From Bacilli bacterium (GTDB lineage Bacteria; Bacillota_I; Bacilli_A; RF39; UBA660): DNA of 38,979 bases. Made by a program: the position numbers and the translations under genes. This document shows positions 16,752 to 24,135 of this stretch, in pieces. The notes below the pieces were generated by a model. The model was not told the DNA's origin, did no database searches, and saw nothing but the letters and a program-made list of their open reading frames with translations. Numbering within the stretch: the stretch's first letter is position 1; each line of letters starts with the position of its first letter. Where the stretch lies: NCBI GenBank assembly GCA_022791775.1, contig JAAVZT010000003.1, positions 1 through 38,979 on the forward strand, written 5' to 3'.

Positions 16752-19325
16752 ATGAAAAAGATAATTTTAGTAGATGGTAATAATTTACTTTTTCGTAGCT
16801 ATTATGCAACTGCTTATTCTGGTTCATTAATGAAAAACTCAAAAGGATTCCCAACCAACGCCCTTTATGGTTTTACAAACATGATTCAAAAAATAATCGC
16901 CGAAGAAAATCCAGAATATATGGCTGTTGCCTTTGACATTGGTAAAAACTTTCGAGCTGAAAAGTACGCATTTTACAAAGATGGCCGAAAAGAAACGCCA
17001 GAAGATTTAAAAAAGCAAATGCCATATGCTAGAAAGATTTTAAAAGGAATGGGAGTTCCTTATTTTGAATTAGCTCCCTATGAAGCTGATGATATTATTG
17101 GAACACTAGCTAAAATGGTGGAAGAAGATCCAGAATTTATTGGAACGATTGTATCAAGCGATCGAGATTTATTGCAACTAGTATCCAATCAGTTAGATAT
17201 GAAATTATTAAAACAAAAAGGGTTTATAAGATATAATCCCGAATCTTTCTATGAAGAATATCAAATTGAACCCATTAAAATTATTGATTTAAAAGCTTTA
17301 GCGGGTGATTCTTCTGACAATATACCAGGAGTAAAAGGAATCGGCGAAAAGACAGCTTTATCATTACTTCAAGAATATCAAACGCTAGAAGGAATATATG
17401 AAAATTTAGAATCGATTAAGGGCAAAAAAAAAGAGTTGTTAAAAGAAGATCAGCAAATGGCTTTTATTAGCAAAGAAATTGCGACAATATATCGTGATGT
17501 TCCGTTGATGGTTCAAGATTTGGAAGACATACGTTATCAAAAACAAGAGAGTGAAGAGCTAACTGATTTATTCAAAGAATTAGAATTTTATTCATTATTA
17601 AATAAATTTGAAATAAAAAAAGAAGAAATTAAAAACGATTTTAAAATCGTTAAAAATATCGAAGATTTAATGGTTTGTGATATCAATTCATTTTATATAG
17701 AATTAGATGGAACAAATTATCATATAGCTAATATAATTGGAATGGCAATTAGTAATATAAGTGGAACCTTTTATATCCCAAATTCTTTGATAAAAGAAGC
17801 AATTTACAAAATCCAAGATACTATATTATATACATTTGATTTTAAAAAAAATATTGTAGCTTTAAATCGCCTTGGTATAAATATAGAAAAAGTCCAAGAT
17901 GATATGATGATTTTAGCGTATTTATTAAATTATAATATCAAAGACGATGTGGCCTATCTAATGAGTCCAAAAGGATATCAAGTTGCTTTCTATGATACCT
18001 TAAAAAAAGACGATTGGTTGGAATCCAAAAGAGCTGCCGATATAAGTTTAAAAAGTAAATTTCTATTTGAAGAACGAGATAACTATATATTAGAGATCAA
18101 AAGAGAAATGATGTATGACTTATATCGAAATATAGAAATGCCACTTATTTCTGTTTTAGCAAATATGGAAATGGCAGGAATTAAAGTTGATAAATCCATT
18201 TTGGAAGAAATGAAACATGAAACAAAAGTAAAAGTAGAGTTACTAGAATGTGATATATTTAATTTAGCTGGAGAAACATTTAATATCTCTAGTCCAAAAC
18301 AATTAGGAGATATATTATTTGAAAAGTTAGGACTTCCTGGAGGAAAAAAGAATAAAACCGGCTATAAAACAGATGTTAAAATCTTACATAAATTATTAGG
18401 GGTTCATCCTATTATTGAGAAAATTTTAGAATATCGAAATTTAACCAAATTGATATCTACTTATTTAGAGGGGTTAGGGAATTATATTCACGACGATGGA
18501 AAAATTCATACTATTTACAAACAAAATTTAACTAGAACGGGAAGACTTTCTTCCGTTGAACCAAATCTTCAAAATATTCCAGTTCGAGATGAAGAAGGAC
18601 GAAAAATTCGAAAAGCATTTTTTCCAGAATTCGATGAGTTTCTTAGCGCTGATTATTCGCAAATTGAACTTCGAATATTAGCACATATATCTAATTCTAA
18701 TGAGTTAATTGAAGCCTTTATAAAAGATGATGATATTCATACAAAAGTAGCTTCTGATATCTATGACGTACCAATAAATGCGGTTAGTAAAAAAATGCGT
18801 TCCACTGCAAAAGCTGTCATTTTTGGAATTGTCTATGGAATTAGCGGGTTTGGTCTTGGTGAAAATTTAGAAATATCACGCGCTGAAGCCACTAATTTCA
18901 TCAATAAATACTATGAACTTTATCCTGGCGTAAAAAGATATATGGATGAAATTGTAAAAGAGGCCTATCAAGAAGGATCAGTACGTACTTTATTTAAACG
19001 AAAAAGAATCATAGATGAGTTAAATAACAGTAATTATATGATAAGACAATCTGGGGAAAGAATTGCTCTTAATACTCCAATTCAAGGAACTAGTGCTGAT
19101 ATCATAAAAAAAGCTATGGTAGAAATTGCTCAAAAATTGAAAGAAGAAAAAGTAGAATCTCGAATGTTATTACAGGTTCACGATGAATTGATATTTGATA
19201 TCAAAAAAGAAGAAAAAGAAAAAGTAACTCAAATTGTGACAGAAACAATGACCAAAACCATAGAATTAAAAGTACCATTAAAAGTAAGTGCAGATTTTGG
19301 AGCAAATTGGTACGAAACAAAATAA
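16752..19325 (+). CDS. polA: DNA polymerase I
   Basis: An 857-residue repair and Okazaki-maturation polymerase. The 5'-3' exonuclease domain (1-~290) shows ILVDGNNLLFRSYYA, YEADDIIGTLA, VSSDRDLLQL and LAGDSSDNIPGVKGIGEKTA. The central 3'-5' exonuclease fold (~300-460) has lost its carboxylates (the DxE position reads FYIELDGTNY), as in most Gram-positive PolA. Polymerase domain (~465-857): TRTGRLSSVEPNLQNIP, SADYSQIELRILAH (motif A), RSTAKAVIFGIVYG (O-helix), LLQVHDELIFD (motif C). The ATG at 16752 sits 5 nt after AGGTG and yields MKKIILVDGNN, as expected for the family. mutM follows 9 nt downstream. Confidence 0.97.
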   Translation: MKKIILVDGNNLLFRSYYATAYSGSLMKNSKGFPTNALYGFTNMIQKIIAEENPEYMAVAFDIGKNFRAEKYAFYKDGRKETPEDLKKQMPYARKILKGMGVPYFELAPYEADDIIGTLAKMVEEDPEFIGTIVSSDRDLLQLVSNQLDMKLLKQKGFIRYNPESFYEEYQIEPIKIIDLKALAGDSSDNIPGVKGIGEKTALSLLQEYQTLEGIYENLESIKGKKKELLKEDQQMAFISKEIATIYRDVPLMVQDLEDIRYQKQESEELTDLFKELEFYSLLNKFEIKKEEIKNDFKIVKNIEDLMVCDINSFYIELDGTNYHIANIIGMAISNISGTFYIPNSLIKEAIYKIQDTILYTFDFKKNIVALNRLGINIEKVQDDMMILAYLLNYNIKDDVAYLMSPKGYQVAFYDTLKKDDWLESKRAADISLKSKFLFEERDNYILEIKREMMYDLYRNIEMPLISVLANMEMAGIKVDKSILEEMKHETKVKVELLECDIFNLAGETFNISSPKQLGDILFEKLGLPGGKKNKTGYKTDVKILHKLLGVHPIIEKILEYRNLTKLISTYLEGLGNYIHDDGKIHTIYKQNLTRTGRLSSVEPNLQNIPVRDEEGRKIRKAFFPEFDEFLSADYSQIELRILAHISNSNELIEAFIKDDDIHTKVASDIYDVPINAVSKKMRSTAKAVIFGIVYGISGFGLGENLEISRAEATNFINKYYELYPGVKRYMDEIVKEAYQEGSVRTLFKRKRIIDELNNSNYMIRQSGERIALNTPIQGTSADIIKKAMVEIAQKLKEEKVESRMLLQVHDELIFDIKKEEKEKVTQIVTETMTKTIELKVPLKVSADFGANWYETK

Positions 19326-19334
19326 GGAGGAAGT

Positions 19335-20153
19335 ATGCCAGAAATAGCAGAAGTAGAAACCGTAAGAAAAACTCTGCAATCGCAAATAGTTGGAAAAAAA
19401 ATTCAAAAAGTAACGGTTTTATATGAACCAATTATCGAAGGAAATTCAAAAGAATTTTGTGAATTATTAGCGGGCGAAACTATTCAAGAAATGAAGCGAA
19501 TAGGAAAATGGCTGTTATTTGAATTAGATCATTATTTCTTATTAAGTCACTTAAGAATGGAAGGAAAATATTTTTTAAAATCAGCCGCAGATCCCATTTT
19601 AAAGCATGAACATATTATTTTTACTTTTCAAGATAAAAGTGACATTCGTTATCATGATACTAGAAAATTTGGTCGTATGATATTAACCGTAAAGGAAGAT
19701 TTGTATAAAATTAAGGCTATCCAAAAGCAGGGGGTTGAACCAAATCAAAAAGAATTCACGACAGAATATTTAAAAGCCAAAATAGCCAAGAAGAATTTAC
19801 CAATTAAAACTATTTTACTCGATCAAACCATTATAAGTGGCTTAGGAAATATCTATGCAAATGAAGTTCTTTTTGCTTCTAAAATCAATCCCTTTCGAAA
19901 AGGCAAAGAATTAAATGACAAAGATTATAAAAATATCATCGAATCTACCAATCAAATAATAACGAAAGCAATTCAAAAAGGTGGAACCACAATTAAAAGT
20001 TATACTTCAAGTCTAGGAGTAACAGGAAGATTTCAAAATGATTTAATGGTTCATAAAAGAGAAAAGGAACCTTGTAAAATATGTCAAACATTAATTAAAA
20101 ACGAAAAAATAGGGGGACGTAGTACTTATTACTGCCCCAATTGCCAAAAATAA
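19335..20153 (+). CDS. mutM: Formamidopyrimidine-DNA glycosylase Fpg/MutM
   Basis: A 272-residue base-excision enzyme removing 8-oxoguanine and formamidopyrimidines with AP-lyase activity. Pro2 and Glu3 of MPEIAEVETVRK are the catalytic nucleophile and acid (usually MPELPEVET; the IA variant is slightly unusual). YHDTRKFGRM, ILLDQTIISGLGNIYANEVLF (helix-two-turn-helix) and a C-terminal zinc finger CKICQ...YYCPNCQK complete the family plan. It follows polA with a strong AAGGAGG ribosome binding site, forming a repair operon also seen in other Bacilli. Confidence 0.96.
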   Translation: MPEIAEVETVRKTLQSQIVGKKIQKVTVLYEPIIEGNSKEFCELLAGETIQEMKRIGKWLLFELDHYFLLSHLRMEGKYFLKSAADPILKHEHIIFTFQDKSDIRYHDTRKFGRMILTVKEDLYKIKAIQKQGVEPNQKEFTTEYLKAKIAKKNLPIKTILLDQTIISGLGNIYANEVLFASKINPFRKGKELNDKDYKNIIESTNQIITKAIQKGGTTIKSYTSSLGVTGRFQNDLMVHKREKEPCKICQTLIKNEKIGGRSTYYCPNCQK

Positions 20154-20185
20154 AAGAACTTCTATACAACTTGAGAAGCTCTTTT
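20152..20185. terminator. Bidirectional terminator between mutM and the DnaQ-like exonuclease
   Basis: Arms AAAAGAACTTCT (20152-20163) and AGAAGCTCTTTT (20174-20185) with one A-C mismatch on the plus strand that becomes a G-U pair on the minus strand. T-runs on both sides. Both stop codons lie within the left arm. Confidence 0.75.
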
Positions 20186-20692
20186 TTTGCATTCTTGATA
20201 AATGTAATGAGTCGTTTTACAATCTTCTACACTTCGGTGAGAACCAAAGTCTAATTTAAAATAATTTTTAAGCGTTTCTAATTTATAATTATAAGCTTTC
20301 GGTATATAAATTCGTGCAAACTCGATAGTATCTAATGCTTGATTTTTTAGAATAGGAAGATTTGCTTTCTGTAAAGCGGCATTCATAAATCCAATATCAA
20401 ATGGAGCATTATGACAAATAAGGGGTAAATCTTCAATGAATGTTAAAAATTCTGGTAAGACGTCTTCAATTTTTTTCTCATGAGAGATCATTTCCGTTGT
20501 AATGCCTGTGATTTTGGTAATGATTTCCGGAATAGGAGTACCAGGATTAATTAACATATCAAATTCTTCTACAATTTCATTTTGAATAACTTTTAATGCT
20601 CCTATTTCGATAATGTGATCTACTTGATCATGTAACCCAGTAGTCTCCGTATCAAAAACAATATAACTATCTACAAATTTAAGTTGATTCAT
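20162..20692 (-). CDS. DnaQ-like DEDDh 3'-5' exonuclease (DNA Pol III epsilon family)
   Basis: A 176-residue single-domain exonuclease: Exo I YIVFDTETTGL (Asp/Glu), Exo II CHNAPFDIGF, Exo III HRSVEDC with the DEDDh-type His and final Asp. It resembles the exonuclease inserted in the PolC of this window, including INPGTPIP and KITGITTEMI, but is free-standing. It may proofread, or trim DNA or RNA; which one cannot be decided from sequence. It has a consensus promoter of its own. Confidence 0.9.
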   Translation of the reverse strand: MNQLKFVDSYIVFDTETTGLHDQVDHIIEIGALKVIQNEIVEEFDMLINPGTPIPEIITKITGITTEMISHEKKIEDVLPEFLTFIEDLPLICHNAPFDIGFMNAALQKANLPILKNQALDTIEFARIYIPKAYNYKLETLKNYFKLDFGSHRSVEDCKTTHYIYQECKKRASQVV

Positions 20693-20714
20693 AATTCACT
20701 TCTTTCTATTTAAT

Positions 20715-20743
20715 ATTATAGGAGAAACAATGAGATTTGTCAA
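20715..20743 (-). promoter_or_regulatory. Consensus promoter for the DnaQ-like gene
   Basis: On the minus strand TTGACA (20743-20738), exactly 17 nt, TATAAT (20720-20715). The -35 overlaps the tmcAL stop codon (20740-20742). Confidence 0.85.
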
Positions 20744-21846
20744 AGTTGAATGGGTTGATTTTTTCTTTCAAAATCATATGTATTACTGCCAGTAAAATAA
20801 TCGTACAAAAAAGAAGCACGCATTTCCATTTGATATTGAATAGAATTTACAATCGGATGGGTTTCAATTTGTAAATCATTTCTGATTTGTTTTAAATAAT
20901 ATTGTCCCTTTAGATCAAAACCTAAAATCCGTACATAACATAATGCTAAAGTACTGTTCTGTTCTTTCGTAAATCCAAGTAAGATATGATTACACATCCG
21001 TCGCAAACGATTATATGTGTATCGTTTGGTTTTGATAAGTTGCATAAACTGTTCAAAAGAACTAGCATTTAAAGCAAACTTTTGCAATCGTTTTTCAATA
21101 CCTTCATCAACAGTCAAAAACTGTTCTAATGAATTATCACTTATGATTCGATATTGTAAAGTCTTCCAAAATTTCTGTTGATCCAATTCGTTTAAATGAG
21201 AAAAAACTCCATCTGGAACATAATCTGCAATAGAAAGATTTTGTTGCCACTTCTTACGAATATTGGTTGCACTAATGATATTAGAACAAGAAGTTGTATC
21301 ATGATAAGAACTAGTTCGTTTTATTGTGTGAATTTGTATAGAAAGATTTTGCTTTAATATAGCTTTAGCATAAGAAAGTCCTAATAAATCATTAGGTTCT
21401 TGAATAGAGTATGTTAAAGCTTTGGCCATAGAAGTAGGATAGTTATACCCTTTCTTTAAGAATTCATTGACTTGAATATTATAATGTTCCTGTAACTGTT
21501 CTTTAGCTGCATGAATTATTTTGGTTACATGATTACACTCACTTCCAAACACCAAATCTGTAACATGAAAATGTGCTAAAATTTCGATTGCTTTTTCTGC
21601 AAAAACGTCTGCAGATTGTCCTCCAAATACCGCAGGCAATTCTAACACTAAATTCACTCCATAAGTTAAAGCAATTCTTGTTTTATCTTCTTTTGATAAG
21701 CACGAAATTTCTCCTCGTTCTAAAAAATAACCATTTAAAACTAATACAATTAGAGAATCGGGAAATAAAGCTTTAATTTGATTTAAATGATGCAAATGCC
21801 CATTATGAAATGGATTATATTCAGCAATAATTCCAACTACATGCAT
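20740..21846 (-). CDS. tmcAL: tRNA(Met) cytidine acetate ligase TmcAL (YlbM)
   Basis: A 368-residue cytosolic enzyme that acetylates the wobble C34 of elongator tRNA-Met using acetate and ATP. The N-terminal nucleotidyltransferase fold shows VGIIAEYNPFHNGHLHHL (HxGH ATP site), VLNGYFLERGEISCL, LVLELPAVFGGQSAD, LVFGSE and ISATNIRK. A helical RNA-binding C-terminus with YTYNRLRRMCNHILL follows. It sits divergently beside yceD-rpmF, as ylbM-ylbN-rpmF are neighbours in Bacillus. Confidence 0.93.
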   Translation of the reverse strand: MHVVGIIAEYNPFHNGHLHHLNQIKALFPDSLIVLVLNGYFLERGEISCLSKEDKTRIALTYGVNLVLELPAVFGGQSADVFAEKAIEILAHFHVTDLVFGSECNHVTKIIHAAKEQLQEHYNIQVNEFLKKGYNYPTSMAKALTYSIQEPNDLLGLSYAKAILKQNLSIQIHTIKRTSSYHDTTSCSNIISATNIRKKWQQNLSIADYVPDGVFSHLNELDQQKFWKTLQYRIISDNSLEQFLTVDEGIEKRLQKFALNASSFEQFMQLIKTKRYTYNRLRRMCNHILLGFTKEQNSTLALCYVRILGFDLKGQYYLKQIRNDLQIETHPIVNSIQYQMEMRASFLYDYFTGSNTYDFERKNQPIQL

Positions 21847-21867
21847 AAACTTCCTCTTTTCACATCC

Positions 21868-21897
21868 ATTTTAACATATCGTATAAAAGATTGGCAA
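21868..21897 (-). promoter_or_regulatory. Promoter for tmcAL
   Basis: On the minus strand TTGCCA (21897-21892), 18-nt spacer, TAAAAT (21873-21868) with an upstream TG. Confidence 0.6.
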
Positions 21898-21908
21898 AAA
21901 AGAGTTAA

Positions 21909-21937
21909 TTGCTTTAAAAAAAGAAATATATTATAAT
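21909..21937 (+). promoter_or_regulatory. Promoter for yceD-rpmF
   Basis: TTGCTT (21909-21914), 17-nt spacer, TATAAT (21932-21937). The leader is only about 9 nt before the GGTGA site and the ATG at 21953. Confidence 0.7.
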
Positions 21938-21952
21938 GAAAATGGTGATAAA

Positions 21953-22435
21953 ATGAATTTAATCGAACTATCTAAATTACCAATAAATGGCTTAGACTTA
22001 CCAAAAACACTTATCATTCCAAAAAATTATTATCAAAATACAGACATTTTGTCTTTCAAAAAAATAGAATTAGAAGGCAAGATATTTAGAAATAAAGAAC
22101 AAGATATTTGGTTAGTAGCAGAAGTAAAAGGAATCATGGTACTTCCTGATTCGAGAACTTTAATGCCAATTGATGTTTCATTTCAATTTCAAGTTCAAGA
22201 GAAAATAGATGAATCGAATGAAGAGATAAAGGAATATTATGAAAAAAATAAAAATACACTTGATATTATAGGGATTTTATGGGAAAATATTGTTCTAGAA
22301 GTTCCGATAAGCGTTACCAAAGGAAATTTATCCATGACGGAAGGTCAAGGCTGGGGACTCGTAGAAGAAAAAAATGAAATAATTGATCCAAGGTTAGCTC
22401 CCTTACGGCAGCTACTTGATAAAGAAAAGGAGTGA
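21953..22435 (+). CDS. yceD: YceD/DUF177 family protein
   Basis: 160 residues. The family pattern is present: an N-terminal beta region, DIWLVAEVKGIMVLPDSRTL (the place of the usual C-rich or LxCxRCL segment, here without cysteines), then IDPRLAPLRQLLDKEKE at the C-terminus, which matches the DPRL..L..LL end of DUF177. The family is almost always placed just before rpmF and has been linked to rRNA metabolism; its precise reaction is not known. The stop overlaps the rpmF ribosome binding site. Confidence 0.85.
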   Translation: MNLIELSKLPINGLDLPKTLIIPKNYYQNTDILSFKKIELEGKIFRNKEQDIWLVAEVKGIMVLPDSRTLMPIDVSFQFQVQEKIDESNEEIKEYYEKNKNTLDIIGILWENIVLEVPISVTKGNLSMTEGQGWGLVEEKNEIIDPRLAPLRQLLDKEKE

Positions 22436-22439
22436 AAAT

Positions 22440-22652
22440 ATGTTAAAGTTAGATCTTCAAACGTTTGCGGTTCCTTTTAGAAGAACAAGTAAAACAAAAA
22501 AAAGAATGCGTCGTACTCATTTAAAAAAAGAAGTAAGTGCTATGACAAAATGTTTGAAATGTGGAGCTAATTTAAAACCACATCGCGCTTGTACCGTTTG
22601 CGGAAACTATAAAGGCGAAGAAAAATTAAATATCAAAAAAGAAGAAGAATAA
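22440..22652 (+). CDS. rpmF: 50S ribosomal protein bL32 with an L27-like N-terminal leader
   Basis: The 70-residue product reads MLKLDLQTF, then AVPFRRTSKTKKRMRRTH (the normal bL32 N-terminus minus Met), then CLKCGANLKPHRACTVCG (four-Cys zinc site) and an acidic/Lys tail. The start is secure: AAGGAGTGA (22427-22435) is a near-perfect SD, 7 nt from the ATG at 22440, and the codon before VPFRR is GCG, so translation cannot start at the usual place. The extra nine residues resemble the leader of Firmicutes bL27 (MLKLNLQFF in Staphylococcus), which the Prp cysteine protease removes before an Ala. Cutting here at F|A would give mature AVPFRRTSK. The cleavage is inferred. An ATG at 22416 lies within yceD and is rejected. 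Confidence 0.95.
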   Translation: MLKLDLQTFAVPFRRTSKTKKRMRRTHLKKEVSAMTKCLKCGANLKPHRACTVCGNYKGEEKLNIKKEEE

Positions 22653-22678
22653 AATTGAGTATATCTCAGTTTTTTTTT
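22651..22678 (+). terminator. Terminator after rpmF
   Basis: AAAATTGAG (22651-22659), loop TATAT, CTCAGTTTT (22665-22673) with one G-U pair, then a T-run to 22678. Confidence 0.8.
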
Positions 22679-22698
22679 AGCAAAAAATCTATGTTTCT

Positions 22699-22707
22699 TG
22701 CTATAAT
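22699..22707 (+). promoter_or_regulatory. Extended -10 promoter for murD
   Basis: TGC-TATAAT at 22699-22707 without a clear -35; the ribosome binding site GAAGGGA at 22714-22720 follows. Confidence 0.5.
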
Positions 22708-22728
22708 GTAATAGAAGGGAAGATAAAT

Positions 22729-24036
22729 ATGTACCAAAACAAAAAAATATTAATTTTTGGAATTGCCAAAAGTGGATTTGCGTGTGCAAATCTATTAGCT
22801 GGGCAAAATCAAATTATTATAACAGATCAAAAAGAGCCATCTGAAACGCAAAAAAAAGCATTAGAAAAACAAAATATAAAAATTGAAATCACAGAAAATC
22901 CACTTTCTATTTTGGATGATACCTTTGATGTGGTCATTAAAAATCCAGGAATTATAATGAGTCATCCATTAATTCAAAAAGCAAAGGAATTAAATATTCC
23001 GATCGTAAATGAAATGGAAGTCGCCTTTCACTATCTACCAAATCAAGTAAAAATCATAGGTGTAACAGGATCAAACGGAAAAACAACTACCACAACCCTC
23101 ATCTATGAAATGCTAAAGAAGGAAAATTTACCAGTGCATTTAGGAGGAAATATTGGCTTTCCCTTATCGGGATTAATTCCAAATATTCAAAGTGGTGACA
23201 TTTTATTATTAGAAATATCAGATCATCAATTATTAAATATGTTTGATTTTAAAACCAATATCAGTGTGTTAACCAATTTATGTCCTACTCATTTAGATTT
23301 TCATGGCTCATACGAAAACTATAAAAAAGTAAAACAAAAAATATTTGCGCATCATACTTTTAAAGATTTAGCAATTATAAATGCTTCCAATCAAGATTCG
23401 ATGGAAGAAACAAGCGAAATAGCTTCTCAAAAAGAATACTTTACGAAAAATAATGCATATATTAAAGATAATGCCATTTATCTTCAAAATGAAAAATATC
23501 TTGATTTAGTGGATATAAAACTAAAAGGGGAGCATAATTACGAAAATATTATGGCAGCATTACTAGTCGTAAAAGAATTTCAAATATCAAAAGAAAAGAT
23601 AAAAGAAGTGCTACAAAATTTCGGAGGAGTAGAACATCGATTAGAATATGTAAAAACAGAAAATCAAATTACCTATTATAATGATTCAAAATCTACAAAT
23701 CCAGTCTCAACTATTACAGCATTAAAAAGTTTTAAAAATCCGGTTCTATTAATATTAGGTGGGTTTGAACGCGGCCAAGACTTTTTTGATTTAAAAGATT
23801 ATATTAGTCATGTAAAACATATTTATGCAATTGGAGAATCGAGAAATCGTGTAGAAGAATTTGCTAAAGAAATGAATATACCATGTACAAAGACAGAATT
23901 TTTAAAAGATGCTATTACGAAAATAAAAGAAAATGCATGTCCAAATGACATAGTTTTACTATCCCCAGCTAGCGCTTCTTGGGATCAATATGATAAATTT
24001 GAAACGCGTGGAGATGAATTTAAAGAATTAATTTAA
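22729..24036 (+). CDS. murD: UDP-N-acetylmuramoyl-L-alanine--D-glutamate ligase MurD
   Basis: A 435-residue cytosolic Mur ligase adding D-Glu to UDP-MurNAc-L-Ala. N-terminal Rossmann-like UDP-binding domain (ILIFGIAKSGFACANLL; VVIKNPGI), central ATPase domain with P-loop VTGSNGKTTTTTL (~112), NIGFPL, LTNLCPTHLDFHG, LKGEHNYENIMAAL, and C-terminal domain with EHRLEYV, NDSKSTNP, LGGFERGQDF and LLSPASASWDQYDKFETRGDEF. The usual ExSSFQL segment reads EISDHQL here, a notable variant. It has its own promoter, away from the mra/dcw cluster where murD usually lies. Confidence 0.95.
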   Translation: MYQNKKILIFGIAKSGFACANLLAGQNQIIITDQKEPSETQKKALEKQNIKIEITENPLSILDDTFDVVIKNPGIIMSHPLIQKAKELNIPIVNEMEVAFHYLPNQVKIIGVTGSNGKTTTTTLIYEMLKKENLPVHLGGNIGFPLSGLIPNIQSGDILLLEISDHQLLNMFDFKTNISVLTNLCPTHLDFHGSYENYKKVKQKIFAHHTFKDLAIINASNQDSMEETSEIASQKEYFTKNNAYIKDNAIYLQNEKYLDLVDIKLKGEHNYENIMAALLVVKEFQISKEKIKEVLQNFGGVEHRLEYVKTENQITYYNDSKSTNPVSTITALKSFKNPVLLILGGFERGQDFFDLKDYISHVKHIYAIGESRNRVEEFAKEMNIPCTKTEFLKDAITKIKENACPNDIVLLSPASASWDQYDKFETRGDEFKELI

Positions 24037-24087
24037 ATTTGTCTTTTTTTGTTTCAGAAAATGAAATTTCATATTTGAAAAAAAAGG

Positions 24088-24116
24088 TTGTCAAATGAAA
24101 TAAAATATGATAGCAT
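24088..24116 (+). promoter_or_regulatory. Candidate promoter for the orphan membrane protein gene
   Basis: TTGTCA (24088-24093), 17-nt spacer, TAGCAT (24111-24116); the -10 is weak. A 12-bp palindrome ATGAAATTTCAT lies upstream at 24061-24072. Confidence 0.35.
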
Positions 24117-24135
24117 ACTCGACCGGTGAAGAAAA

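Noticed and set aside
24061-24072. 12-bp palindrome ATGAAATTTCAT upstream of the orphan membrane gene
   Set aside because: Short AT-only symmetry, not placed on a promoter element; easily chance.
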